Shown: positions 17,341 through 26,757, counted from the stretch's first letter. The stretch is 64,000 nt of DNA from Streptomyces hygroscopicus (GCF_026168105.1 NZ_LBMW01000015.1:62001-126000), one strand, 5' to 3'. Notes: a model not told the origin generated them from the letters alone. Numbers and translations are program-made.

Positions 17341-17357
17341 GGCGTCTCCCCAGCTCC

Positions 17358-18155
17358 TCACGCGCCGCGGTGGAACTCGACCGTGAAGCCGTTGCACCGG
17401 CTGCACTGCTGCATCACCTGGTTGCCCGGCTCCTGGTCCTGCCGGGACCAGCCGTACGCCTTGGGGCAGTTCGCAGCGATCATGTCGCTGTAGGGGGTCT
17501 TCGCGTCCCGGTTGGGACTGGTGCACAGCATCGGCGTGCCGTCCGGCCAGCGAGTAAGGTCGGCTGCGGGGCACTTCGGCAGCAGGTTCTGCGAGCAGCC
17601 CGTCGTGGCGCACCCGCTGCCGGAGCCTGTCACGTCGTGGGGAGTGATCGTGATCGGCACCGAGAACGCGTTCACGTAGCTGACGTCGTACCAGGGTGCC
17701 AGGCCGTCATGGGTGTCGAAGTTGAACTCGGCGAGACCGACGGGCTGTTCGGTCGCCGTGGGGTCGCAGTGATCGGTGAACTTGCCGCAGTCGCCGATCG
17801 GGCAGTGGAAGGTACTGCCGGGGTTCCCGGTGCATCCCATGCGCGCGAAGAACTTCCCTCGCCAGTGGCCGGGCGCCGCATTCTCGGGGACCGTCACCGT
17901 CGCCGACTGCCCGGGTTCCAGGGTCGGCAGCTTGCTCAGGTTCTTCGAGCCATCCGTGTTGACGGTACTGCCGACCCACACCTTCCGGCCCGTGTGATTG
18001 ACGAACGTGACCGTGTGGTCGGCGGGGGCTGCGACGTGGTGGGGCGCCGCCACGCTCGCCACCGTGATCGTGTGGGGCCGGGCACCCGTGCAGGGCGCCA
18101 GGGCCGCCAGGGCGGCGGCGACCGTGGCCGCCGGAATGGTCAGGATTCTGCGCAC
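17358..18155 (-). CDS. Secreted thaumatin-like protein
   Basis: 265 residues beginning with GTG, 4 nt after GGAGG. A signal peptide ends near residue 25. The mature protein has the thaumatin fold: FVNHTGRKVWVGS at the first strand, an ARMGCTG...CPIGDCGK cysteine loop, and PVGLAEFNFD...WYDVSYVNAFSVPITITP, the acidic-cleft signature, plus at least ten further cysteines. Plant and fungal members bind or hydrolyse beta-1,3-glucan and permeabilise hyphae; bacterial ones are common in Streptomyces. Context with chitinase and glucanase supports antifungal action. Confidence 0.9.
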   Translation of the reverse strand: MRRILTIPAATVAAALAALAPCTGARPHTITVASVAAPHHVAAPADHTVTFVNHTGRKVWVGSTVNTDGSKNLSKLPTLEPGQSATVTVPENAAPGHWRGKFFARMGCTGNPGSTFHCPIGDCGKFTDHCDPTATEQPVGLAEFNFDTHDGLAPWYDVSYVNAFSVPITITPHDVTGSGSGCATTGCSQNLLPKCPAADLTRWPDGTPMLCTSPNRDAKTPYSDMIAANCPKAYGWSRQDQEPGNQVMQQCSRCNGFTVEFHRGA

Positions 18156-18200
18156 AACTCCTCCGTCGATCGCGTCATCGGGCAGTTGGGAAGCGCTCGT

Positions 18201-18944
18201 TCAGCAGGTCAGGTTGTTGCCGGGAACGGTGCCCAGGAGCTGCGCGAACTTGAGGTAGAGGTTGACCCGGTCCTGCATCTCGGCGGGGTTGCGGCCGTCG
18301 CACTCCACCGCGCCGTTGATGCTGCGGATCGTGGCGCCGAATCCCGCGCCGCCGACCATCGCCTGATGCGAGGTCATGGAGCCGGGGCCGGACTGGGTGT
18401 TCCAGTACCACAGCGCGGTCTTCCAGGAGATCTGGCCGTTGGTCGCCACCAGGTCCGGCTGGTGCAGAAGATCCACGCGCAACGCGTCTCCCGCGGCCTT
18501 GTAGTTGAAGTTCCAGCTCAGCTGGAGCGGGCCGCGCCCGTAGTACGCCGCCCGCCCGGCCGGGCACCCGTAGGGCTGGGTCGCGTCGCAGTACGTCGGA
18601 TAGTTCGCGGTGTTCTGCTCCTTGATGAAGCGCAGACCACCGGTCTCGTGGCTGACGTTGGCCAGGAATGCCGCCGCCTCCTGCTTGCGGCTCCCGGTCC
18701 CGCCGGTGTGGGCGAAGGCAGGGTAGGCGTTCAGGGCGTTGACCAGCGCGTCATAGGTATAGAACGGGTTCCTGTTCGGGAACATCTGCTGGAACTGGGC
18801 CCGGGTCACGACGAAGTCGGTCGCGGCGGCCCGCGTCGGCGCCGCGACTGAGGGCGCGGTGGCGGCGGCCGAGGCGGGCAGGACGACCGCCGAGAGAGCG
18901 GCAGCGGCGGCAGCAGCAGTCGCGAGGACATGCCGTAAGGACAT
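18201..18944 (-). CDS. Secreted GH19 endochitinase, catalytic domain only
   Basis: 247 residues. A Sec signal peptide (ending near AAATA) is followed directly by a GH19 lysozyme-fold domain. HETGGLRFIKEQN carries both catalytic glutamates, E100 and E109, at the nine-residue spacing known from Streptomyces griseus ChiC. YYGRGPLQLSWNFNY is the substrate-groove segment. No carbohydrate-binding domain is attached, unlike ChiC. ATG 18944 has GGAAGGG upstream. It is first in a leftward run with the thaumatin-like, GH128 and RlpA-like genes and probably drives them from a promoter with a LacI-type site at 19070. Confidence 0.93.
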   Translation of the reverse strand: MSLRHVLATAAAAAAALSAVVLPASAAATAPSVAAPTRAAATDFVVTRAQFQQMFPNRNPFYTYDALVNALNAYPAFAHTGGTGSRKQEAAAFLANVSHETGGLRFIKEQNTANYPTYCDATQPYGCPAGRAAYYGRGPLQLSWNFNYKAAGDALRVDLLHQPDLVATNGQISWKTALWYWNTQSGPGSMTSHQAMVGGAGFGATIRSINGAVECDGRNPAEMQDRVNLYLKFAQLLGTVPGNNLTC

Positions 18945-19069
18945 GGCAAACCCTTCCGTGGCATTGACGCAGCATCAGATGTCGGCTGGTGGCGACGTCG
19001 TCAGACTTGTTGAGTGCACGACAATCAGTGAGAGGGGCAGGTGGGCCCTGAAGCACCCGGCGAACTTGC

Positions 19070-19083
19070 TGAGAGCGCTCACA
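19070..19083. promoter_or_regulatory. LacI/CebR-like operator upstream of the chitinase operon
   Basis: TGAGAGCGCTCACA is a near-perfect 14-bp palindrome around GAGCGCTC. It differs at two positions from the Streptomyces CebR site TGGGAGCGCTCCCA as I recall it. It lies 126 bp upstream of the chitinase start. The rest of 18945-19282 shows no gene. No LacI-family gene is in the window, so the regulator would act from elsewhere. Confidence 0.5.
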
Positions 19084-19282
19084 ACGGCCGACGGTCAAAC
19101 ATCACACCGACGTGAGCGCACATGTCAATTGTCTGCACCAGCCGTCGTGCGCATTCGGACAACCTGCGAAAGGGCTACGGTTTGGCGAACTCGCCATGGA
19201 TGTTCACCTGTTGATGTTGGTACTGCTGCACGCTTCTTGCTGCGCGTGCGGGTTGTTGCCGGACGTGGACCCGGGAGGCGTC

Positions 19283-19489
19283 ATGCCGCAGATCGACACG
19301 AGCAGGGTCAGCCGCTGGGACGGGCACGGGCGGGAGCATGTGGTGCGGGTGGAACGCACGGGAGTGCAGCGCACGATCACATGTGACACCTGCGGCTGGC
19401 GCAAAGGAGCGCAGTTCCTGCCCTGGCTGAAGGCCGAGGAGCACCTGGCCGAGGCGCATCAGGCGACGGTGGATCCGACGGACGGCTGA
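19283..19489 (+). CDS. Small zinc-finger-like protein
   Basis: 68 residues. The start ATG 19283 has GGAGG with 4-nt spacing; the frame is open further upstream (from 19112) but without a ribosome site. A C-x2-C (CDTC) and H-x4-H (HLAEAH) pair separated by 16 residues forms a plausible C2H2 zinc site. The protein is otherwise hydrophilic, with no membrane segment. Family and function are not recognised; a nucleic-acid or protein contact role would be guesswork. Confidence 0.6.
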   Translation: MPQIDTSRVSRWDGHGREHVVRVERTGVQRTITCDTCGWRKGAQFLPWLKAEEHLAEAHQATVDPTDG

Positions 19490-19530
19490 GGCGGGAGGGG
19501 CCACGCGCCTCACCGCAGCCGACGTCCCCC

Positions 19531-19764
19531 GTGAGCCCCGCGGGCATCGAGGTCACCCTTCCTCGGATCGGCGGGCGCGCAGCGTCCGCACCTTGTGGCG
19601 GTTGCCGCAGTGCCTGGGAGCGGCGTTCGTCCGTCCTGACCGGCGACCGGGATCCCGAGGCGTGGATCTTCTCCTTCGTCGAGAACGGCGCCACGGCCGA
19701 CCCGAACGCCATCAAGGACGCCATGGACGAGCTCGCGGCGACCGTCAACGGCTGCTATGCGTAA
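19531..19764 (+). pseudogene. Possible gene remnant
   Basis: An open frame of 77 codons whose last ~40 residues (EAWIFSFVENGATADPNA and onward) look like a normal globular helix-strand sequence, while the first ~35 are arginine/glycine-rich and unconvincing. No ribosome site precedes its GTG. It may be the 3' remnant of a deleted gene between the zinc-finger gene and the tetR gene. The remainder of 19490-19821 shows nothing else. Confidence 0.25.
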
Positions 19765-19821
19765 GGGATTCAGCCTCGGTACTGGTGGGCTCCGACTTGC
19801 GGGCGGACCGTTAGAACGCGC

Positions 19822-20427
19822 CTAGGCGCCGCCGTCGGCCGCCCGCAGCCCGCGCATCAGCAGATCCACCACGGCCGCGAACTCCTCCTCCACCCCCGGC
19901 CGCCGCCACTCCCCCGCGTACGCCGGGTCGTGGAAGCGCCCCGTCGCCTGGAAGATCGCGCGGGCCGTGACCGCCGGGTCGGAGCCCGCCGTGAACGCGC
20001 CGCGTGCGACACCGTCCCGGACGATCTCGGCGAGCTGGGCGGTGAGCTCCGCGATGTGCTGGTCCACCACCCCGCTGTTCTCACCGGTCAGCACGCTGAA
20101 CGTGGCGAACAGTTCGGGGTCGTCGCACGCCTTGTGCCGCTTGGCGTCGAACAGCCCGCGCAGCCAGTCCCGCAGCCGCGCCTCGGGGTCCCGCTCCTCG
20201 GTGACGAACCCGGCCAGCGCCGCGGCCGTGCGGTCCAGCCATCGCTGGGTGACCGCCTCCCGCAGCGCCGCCTTCGTACGGAAGTGGCGGTACACGCTGC
20301 CATGGCTGACGCCGAGCGCGCGGGCCACGTCGACCACGGTGGCCTTGGCCGGGCCGTGGCGGCGCAGCACCTCCTCGGTCGCCTCGAGGATGCGCTCGGC
20401 GGTCAGCGTCTCGGTGGTCGGTGACAT
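19822..20427 (-). CDS. TetR-family repressor
   Basis: 201 residues. The N-terminal helix-turn-helix is classic (TAERILEATEEVLRRHG, then VVDVARALGVSHGSVYRHFRTKAALREAV). The C-terminal all-helical domain contains WLRGLFDAKRHKA and an FHDP segment as in YjdC/SCO-type TetR proteins. It follows the aldo/keto reductase gene by 26 bp in the same direction, so the two form an operon. It very likely binds the 13-bp inverted repeat in front of that gene, giving autoregulation. Confidence 0.9.
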   Translation of the reverse strand: MSPTTETLTAERILEATEEVLRRHGPAKATVVDVARALGVSHGSVYRHFRTKAALREAVTQRWLDRTAAALAGFVTEERDPEARLRDWLRGLFDAKRHKACDDPELFATFSVLTGENSGVVDQHIAELTAQLAEIVRDGVARGAFTAGSDPAVTARAIFQATGRFHDPAYAGEWRRPGVEEEFAAVVDLLMRGLRAADGGA

Positions 20428-20453
20428 GACCTAGACCGTACCCGGCCTCCCGG

Positions 20454-21458
20454 TCAGCGCTCGCTGTCGAGGTGGGTCATCTGCGCCTGCGGGTAGCGGT
20501 CACCGGCCGCCGCGTCCGCCGGTACGGCCGCCTCGATCGCCGCCAGGTCCGCCTCGTCGACCGTCACGTCCAGCGCGCCGAGCGCCTCCGTGAGCCGTTC
20601 CCGGCTGCGGGCGCCGATCAGCGGCACGATGTCCTCGCCGCGCGAGAGCACCCAGGCGATCGCGAGCTGCGCGACGCTGACACCCTTCTGCTCGGCGATC
20701 TTCCGCAGCGCCTCCACCAGCCCGAGGTTGTGGTCGAGGTTCTCGCCCTGGAAGCGGGGCGAGTGGGCACGGAAGTCGTTCGCGGCGAGCTGCCGGTCGC
20801 GGGTGAAGTGGCCGGAGATCAGGCCGCGGGACAGCACTCCGTACGCCGTGATGCCGATCCCCAGCTCACGGGTGGTGGGCAGGATGCGGTCCTCGATGCC
20901 GCGCGAGATCAGCGAGTATTCGATCTGCAGGTCGGTGATCGGGGCGGTGGCGGCGGCCCGGCGGATGGTGTCGGCACCGACCTCGCTCAGGCCGATGTGC
21001 CTCACATACCCCTTCTCGACCAGCTCGGCGATCGCGCCGACGGTCTCCTCGATCGGGACGCCGGGGTCGACCCGCGCGATCCGGTAGACGTCGATGTGGT
21101 CGACGCCGAGACGCTGGAGCGAGTAGGCGGCGAAGTTCTTCACCGCAGCGGGCCGCCCGTCGTAGCCGCTCCAGTTGCCCTCCGGGTCGCGCAGGGCGCC
21201 GAACTTGACGCTGACGAGCGCCTGTTCGCGACGGGCGGCGGGGGCGGCGCGCAGGGCCTCGCCGATCAGCATCTCGTTGTGGCCCATGGCGTAGAAGTCG
21301 CCGGTGTCGAGCAGGGTCACGCCCGCCTCGAGGGCGGCGTGGATGGTGGCGATCGATTCGGCCCGGTCCGCCTCGCCGTACAGGGCGGACATGCCCATGC
21401 AGCCGAGGCCGAGGGCGGAGACGCGGGGGCCGGTGGTGCCGAGGGTGCGGGTTCGCAT
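20454..21458 (-). CDS. Aldo/keto reductase, YRxAR subfamily
   Basis: 334-residue NADPH-dependent (alpha/beta)8 reductase. ATG 21458 has GAGGAG at 5-nt spacing. Three of the four AKR catalytic residues are present: D51 and Y56 in LLDTGDFYAMGHNE and K85 in SVKFG. The fourth, normally His in a YYxHRVD segment, is Ala128 (VYRIARVDP). I recall this YRxAR form in other actinobacterial members, so it is probably a subfamily trait rather than decay. The C-terminal cofactor site (PLIGARSRERLTEAL) is intact. It forms an operon with the following tetR gene. Confidence 0.9.
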   Translation of the reverse strand: MRTRTLGTTGPRVSALGLGCMGMSALYGEADRAESIATIHAALEAGVTLLDTGDFYAMGHNEMLIGEALRAAPAARREQALVSVKFGALRDPEGNWSGYDGRPAAVKNFAAYSLQRLGVDHIDVYRIARVDPGVPIEETVGAIAELVEKGYVRHIGLSEVGADTIRRAAATAPITDLQIEYSLISRGIEDRILPTTRELGIGITAYGVLSRGLISGHFTRDRQLAANDFRAHSPRFQGENLDHNLGLVEALRKIAEQKGVSVAQLAIAWVLSRGEDIVPLIGARSRERLTEALGALDVTVDEADLAAIEAAVPADAAAGDRYPQAQMTHLDSER

Positions 21459-21504
21459 GAGGGCTCCTCTAATGTCCGTATCGGTGGCGTACTCCACCCT
21501 GACA

Positions 21505-21540
21505 TGACAGCTGACAGAATTCAATATCTGTCAGCTGTCA
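21505..21540. promoter_or_regulatory. Perfect 13-bp inverted repeat operator of the AKR-tetR operon
   Basis: Arms TGACAGCTGACAG (21505-21517) and its exact complement (21528-21540) flank a 10-bp AT-rich spacer. Each arm contains TGACAG twice. The element lies 46 bp upstream of the aldo/keto reductase ATG and probably overlaps the promoter; read leftward, TGACAG and TATTGA-like hexamers can be placed inside. The downstream TetR protein is the obvious ligand. Confidence 0.7.
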
Positions 21541-21587
21541 GTTGTCATCCGTCGACCGTCATCCGCCCCACGCCGCCCGGGAACGAC

Positions 21588-21629
21588 GAACGCCGGGCGC
21601 GCCGGATTGCTCCAGCGCGCCCGGCGTTC
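21588..21629 (-). terminator. Hairpin terminator after glyS
   Basis: Perfect 14-bp stem (left arm GAACGCCGGGCGCG, 21588-21601; right arm 21616-21629) with a 14-nt loop, starting 17 nt beyond the glyS stop. There is no long U-tract, as is usual for Streptomyces terminators. Confidence 0.8.
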
Positions 21630-21646
21630 CCAGGCGCTCGGTGCGA

Positions 21647-23029
<1,383 letters not shown>

Positions 23030-23153
23030 GGTGCTCTCTTCATTACGACGACGGGCGACGAAGCGAGATGCTTCAGAGCGAATGCTTCAGGGTACCGGCG
23101 GGGGCTCCCCCTCAATCAAATCGGTGCCGCCCAGAGCCTCTCACCCGGGCTTG

Positions 23154-23191
23154 TTGACAACGGTTTCCATGTTTGTTGAAAATGACTGTCA
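23154..23191 (+). promoter_or_regulatory. znuA promoter with overlapping Zur box
   Basis: TTGACA (23154-23159), a 17-bp spacer and TGAAAA/T (23177-23183) form a promoter whose start point would fall about on the ATG at 23191. TGAAAATGACTGTCA (23177-23191) is an imperfect 7-1-7 dyad resembling the Streptomyces Zur box TGAAAATGATTTTCA. Zur binding here would cover the -10 and the start site. Confidence 0.6.
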
Positions 23192-24144
23192 TGAACGCAC
23201 GACGACGCCTCATATCCGGGACCGCGGTGGCAGCGGCCGGCGCCCTTGGCATCGGGGCCCTCTCCGCCTGCTCCTCCTCCGGCGCCGCTTCCGGCCACAC
23301 CGGAAAGTACGAGGTGGTCGCGTCCTTCTATCCGATGGCCTTCCTCGCCGAGCAGATCGGCGGGAAGTACGTCCACGTCACCAGTCTCACCCAGCCCGGC
23401 CAGGAACCGCACGACCTGGAGATCAGTGCCAAGCAGACCGCACAGCTCCAGGAGTCCGACGCGGTGCTCTACCTCAGGAACCTCCAGCCCTCCGTCGACG
23501 ACGCGGTGGCCCAGTCCGAGATCAGGACGAAGATCGACGCCTCCTCCCTGACCTCCCTGGAGGCCCACGGCAACGAGGTCGGCGGGCACGCGGCCGCCCA
23601 CGACACGCAGAAGGGTGAGTCCGGCAAGGACCCCCACATCTGGCTGGACCCGGTGAGGTACGCCGAGGTCGCCAAGGGCGTCGGCCAGGCCTTCGAGAAG
23701 GGCGACCCCAAGCACGCGGACGCCTACCGGGCGAACACCGACGCGCTGGTCAAGAAGCTCGACGCGCTCAACACCCGGTACGCGCAAGGCCTCAAGAACA
23801 CCAAGGGCAAGGTCTTCGTCACCACGCACGCCGCCTTCGGCTACCTCGCCGAGCGCTACGGCCTCACCGAGGAGGCGATCAACGGCCTGGACCCGGAGTC
23901 CGAGCCCAGTGCGGCGCGGGTGCGGGACCTCGAGAGGATGGCCAAGGCCGACGGCGTCACGACGGTGTTCTACGAGACGCTCGTCAGCGACAAGACCGCG
24001 AAGACCGTCGCCCAGGACGCGAACCTGAAGACCGACGTCCTCGACCCGATCGAGGGCATCACCGCCAAGTCCCGCGGCAGCGACTACTTCCAGGTGATGG
24101 ATTCCAACCTGAAGGCGCTGCAGACGGCCCTGGAAACCAAGTGA
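23191..24144 (+). CDS. znuA: Zinc ABC transporter substrate-binding lipoprotein
   Basis: 317 residues. The N-terminus (MNARRRLISG, then LGIGALSAC) is a lipoprotein signal with a lipobox ending at Cys27. The cluster A-I fold shows VVASFYPMAFLAEQIGG, PHDLEISAKQ and an HAAAHDTQKGESGKDPHIWLDPVRY region with His ligands, then FVTTHAAFGYLAERYGL and FYETLVSDKTAKTVA. ATG 23191 is preferred; ATG 23182 and TTG 23173 lie inside the promoter. The transcript is probably leaderless. It is the first gene of the znuA-znuC-znuB zinc uptake operon, derepressed when zinc is scarce. Confidence 0.93.
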   Translation: MNARRRLISGTAVAAAGALGIGALSACSSSGAASGHTGKYEVVASFYPMAFLAEQIGGKYVHVTSLTQPGQEPHDLEISAKQTAQLQESDAVLYLRNLQPSVDDAVAQSEIRTKIDASSLTSLEAHGNEVGGHAAAHDTQKGESGKDPHIWLDPVRYAEVAKGVGQAFEKGDPKHADAYRANTDALVKKLDALNTRYAQGLKNTKGKVFVTTHAAFGYLAERYGLTEEAINGLDPESEPSAARVRDLERMAKADGVTTVFYETLVSDKTAKTVAQDANLKTDVLDPIEGITAKSRGSDYFQVMDSNLKALQTALETK

Positions 24145-24161
24145 TCGCTACGGAGGACGCC

Positions 24162-24929
24162 ATGGGCGAGCCCGTCATACGCATGCGCGGTGTCCGCGCC
24201 GACCTGGGCTCGCGCCCCGTCCTGCGCGGCATCGACCTCACCGTGCACCGTGGCGAGGTCGTCGCGCTGCTGGGCGCGAACGGCTCGGGCAAGTCGACCG
24301 CCGTGCGCAGCGTCATCGGCCAGGTACCGGTCGGCACCGGTGAGATCGAGCTGTTCGGCACCGCGCTGCGCCGCTTCCGCGACTGGCGGCGCATCGGATA
24401 CGTGCCGCAGCGCACGACGGCCGCGGGCGGCGTGCCCGCCACGGTGACCGAGGTGGTCTCCTCCGGCCGGCTCTCCCGGGCCCGCTTCGGCATCCTGCGC
24501 ACCGCGGACCACCAGGCCGTACGGCGGGCGCTGGACCTCGTCGGCATGGCGGACCGGGCGAAGGACTCCGTGGGCGCGCTCTCCGGCGGCCAGCACCAGC
24601 GTGTGCTGATCGCCCGCGCCCTCGCCTCCGAGCCCGAACTGCTGATCATGGACGAGCCGATGGCGGGCGTCGACCTGGCGAGCCAGGAGGTGCTCGCGCG
24701 GACCCTGCGGGAGCAGGTGGCGTCCGGTGCGACCGTGCTGCTCGTGCTGCACGAACTGGGCCCCCTGGAGCCGCTGATCGACCGGGCGGTCGTCCTGCGC
24801 GACGGCTGCGTCCTGCACGACGGACCACCCCCGAAGGCCGTGGGACAACATGCCCTGCCCGGCCACGACCACGTACACCCGCACGCGACGGCGGGCACCG
24901 AACCGAGCCGTACGGGACTGCTGAGCTGA
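24162..24929 (+). CDS. znuC: Zinc ABC transporter ATP-binding protein
   Basis: 255 residues. Walker A GANGSGKST, signature LSGGQHQRVLIARAL, Walker B LLIMDEP and the switch His (LVLHELG) are intact. The C-terminal tail is His-rich (GHDHVHPH) and may bind zinc. ATG 24162 has CGGAGGA with 5-nt spacing and is preferred over the GTG at 24141 that overlaps the znuA stop. It ends in a TGATG overlap with znuB. Confidence 0.94.
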   Translation: MGEPVIRMRGVRADLGSRPVLRGIDLTVHRGEVVALLGANGSGKSTAVRSVIGQVPVGTGEIELFGTALRRFRDWRRIGYVPQRTTAAGGVPATVTEVVSSGRLSRARFGILRTADHQAVRRALDLVGMADRAKDSVGALSGGQHQRVLIARALASEPELLIMDEPMAGVDLASQEVLARTLREQVASGATVLLVLHELGPLEPLIDRAVVLRDGCVLHDGPPPKAVGQHALPGHDHVHPHATAGTEPSRTGLLS

Positions 24930-25831
24930 TGGACTTCCTGAACTTCGCCTTCATGCAGCGGGCCCTGCTCGCCGCCGTCCTGGTCGGCATCACCGCGCCG
25001 GCCGTCGGCATCTACCTCGTACAGCGCCGCCAGGCCCTGATGGGCGACGGCATCGGCCATGTGGCGATGACGGGCGTCGGACTGGGCTTCCTGCTGTCGA
25101 CCTCACCGGTGTGGATGGCGACGGCCGTCTCCGTGCTCGGCTCGGTCCTGATGGAGCTGATCCGCTGGTACGGCAGGACGCGCGGCGACATCGCGCTCGC
25201 GATGCTCTTCTACGGCGGTATGGCCGGCGGCGTGATGTTCATCAATCTCGCGCCGGGCGGCTCCAACGCGAACCTGACCTCGTACCTGTTCGGGTCGCTG
25301 TCGACGGTCTCTCCGTCGGACGTCGTGGCGATCTGCCTGCTGGCGGCCTTCGTCGTCCTGGTCACCCTCGGTCTGCGCCGCCAGCTCTTCGCGGTCAGCC
25401 AGGACGAGGAGTTCGCGCGGGTGACCGGCCTGCCGGTCCGCGCGCTGAACCTGCTGACGGCGGTCACCGCGGCGGTGACGGTGACGGTCGCGATGCGAGT
25501 GGTCGGTCTGCTTCTGGTCTCCGCCCTGATGGTGGTCCCGGTGGCGGCGGCGCAGCAGCTCGGCCGCAGCTTCGCGGCGACCTTCGCGATCGCGGTCGCC
25601 ATCGGCGTGATCGTGACCACCGGCGGCACGATCACCTCGTACTACCAGGACGTCCCGCCCGGCGCGACGATCGTGCTGCTGACGATCGCCGCGTTCATCG
25701 CCCTGACCGCGCTGGCAACTCCGCTGGCCCGGCGGCGGGCGCGGGCACGGGACGAGGCGCTGGGCACCGGGGAGCCGGTGGAGTGCACAATTCCGGCCAC
25801 GCGGGACGCGACCGACGAGGTCGGAGTCTGA
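24929..25831 (+). CDS. znuB: Zinc ABC transporter permease
   Basis: 300 residues with about eight membrane helices. FMQRALLAAVLVGITAPAVGIYLVQRRQALMGDGIGHVAM is the start typical of ABC-3 metal permeases. LVTLGLRRQLFAVSQDEEFARVTGLPVRALN is the cytoplasmic coupling loop. It overlaps znuC by one base, so the three zinc uptake genes form one translationally linked unit. The zur gene follows after 132 bp. Confidence 0.94.
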   Translation: MDFLNFAFMQRALLAAVLVGITAPAVGIYLVQRRQALMGDGIGHVAMTGVGLGFLLSTSPVWMATAVSVLGSVLMELIRWYGRTRGDIALAMLFYGGMAGGVMFINLAPGGSNANLTSYLFGSLSTVSPSDVVAICLLAAFVVLVTLGLRRQLFAVSQDEEFARVTGLPVRALNLLTAVTAAVTVTVAMRVVGLLLVSALMVVPVAAAQQLGRSFAATFAIAVAIGVIVTTGGTITSYYQDVPPGATIVLLTIAAFIALTALATPLARRRARARDEALGTGEPVECTIPATRDATDEVGV

Positions 25832-25963
25832 CCGGGTACCGGCCCGGGCTGGCACAATGGCCCCGCAAGGCGCAGACGTGAGCCGCGAGAGAGTCGGAGG
25901 GGCGCGCCCTCGACACCGGCTCAAAGCGCCCCGTAGGCGAACGAGCCATCGAAGGAGGCAACG

Positions 25964-26386
25964 GTGACAACCGCCGGCCCGCCCGTACGGGGACGATCCA
26001 CCCGCCAGCGTGCCGCCGTGGCAGCGGCGCTCGACGAGGTCGACGAGTTCCGCAGCGCGCAGGAGCTCCACGACATGCTCAAGCACAAGGGCGACTCGGT
26101 GGGCCTGACGACGGTCTACCGCACGCTGCAGTCCCTCGCCGACGCGGGCGAGGTCGACGTCCTGCGCACCTCCGACGGCGAGTCGGTGTACCGCCGTTGC
26201 TCGACGGGCGAGCACCACCACCACCTGGTCTGCCGCGTCTGCGGCAAGGCGGTGGAGGTCGAGGGCCCGGCGGTGGAGAAGTGGGCCGAGGCGATCGCCG
26301 CGGAGCACGGCTACGTCAACGTCGCCCACACGGTGGAGATCTTCGGCACGTGCGCGGAGTGCGCGCAGGCCGCTGCCGGGGCGTGA
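25964..26386 (+). CDS. zur: Zinc uptake regulator Zur (Fur family)
   Basis: 140 residues. The winged helix (residues about 5-75: TRQRAAVAAALDEVDEFRSAQELHDML, VGLTTVYRTLQSLADAGEVDVL) precedes the metal-binding dimer domain. The latter has the four-His run GEHHHHLVC, CRVCGK and C-terminal CAECAQ for the structural zinc. The GTG start has GAAGGAGG at 5 nt. Position downstream of znuACB and a Zur-like box at znuA identify it as Zur rather than Fur or Nur. It represses zinc uptake when zinc is replete. Confidence 0.93.
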   Translation: MTTAGPPVRGRSTRQRAAVAAALDEVDEFRSAQELHDMLKHKGDSVGLTTVYRTLQSLADAGEVDVLRTSDGESVYRRCSTGEHHHHLVCRVCGKAVEVEGPAVEKWAEAIAAEHGYVNVAHTVEIFGTCAECAQAAAGA

Positions 26387-26390
26387 GCCG

Positions 26391-26618
26391 TCAGACGCGC
26401 GTCGGGTTCCGGTCGAGCACCGCCCGGAGCCTGTCCACATCACCGGGGTGGTCGGCGCCGCGCTTGGGCAGAACCGTCAGGCCGGTCGCTTTCTTGTCCC
26501 CGCTCAGCAGGACGAACGGCTCCGGGGTCTCCCGGTGGCGCGGCTGCACGGTCCATTTGATGTCGACCGAGCTGTTGTGTCCGTGGTCACGGTCGAACCC
26601 GAGTCCGCCACCAGGCAC
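26391..26618 (-). CDS. Small hypothetical protein, possibly truncated
   Basis: 75 residues from a GTG at 26618. KATGLTVLPKRGADHPGDVDRLRAVLD looks like the C-terminus of a larger protein, and no ribosome site precedes the start. The frame stays open to 26861, but the upstream translation is arginine/serine-rich and unconvincing. It ends 4 bp from the convergent zur stop. I do not recognise the family; it may be a decayed gene. Confidence 0.35.
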   Translation of the reverse strand: MPGGGLGFDRDHGHNSSVDIKWTVQPRHRETPEPFVLLSGDKKATGLTVLPKRGADHPGDVDRLRAVLDRNPTRV

Positions 26619-26757
26619 GGAAGTTGCCCTGCCGCTGCGCGCACCGGAACAGCCGGCGCCCCTGACTCCGTACCCCGCTGTTCCGTCACGGCCCCTCCCC
26701 GGCTGATCTTCGGTGACGAGCCGTGATCGTAACGGCAAGGCGTGGCGGACGCGCCGG

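Noticed and set aside
23030..23153. T-box or other leader controlling glyS
   Set aside because: The leader is short and lacks the T-box sequence; only a promoter-sized spacer shared with znuA is present.
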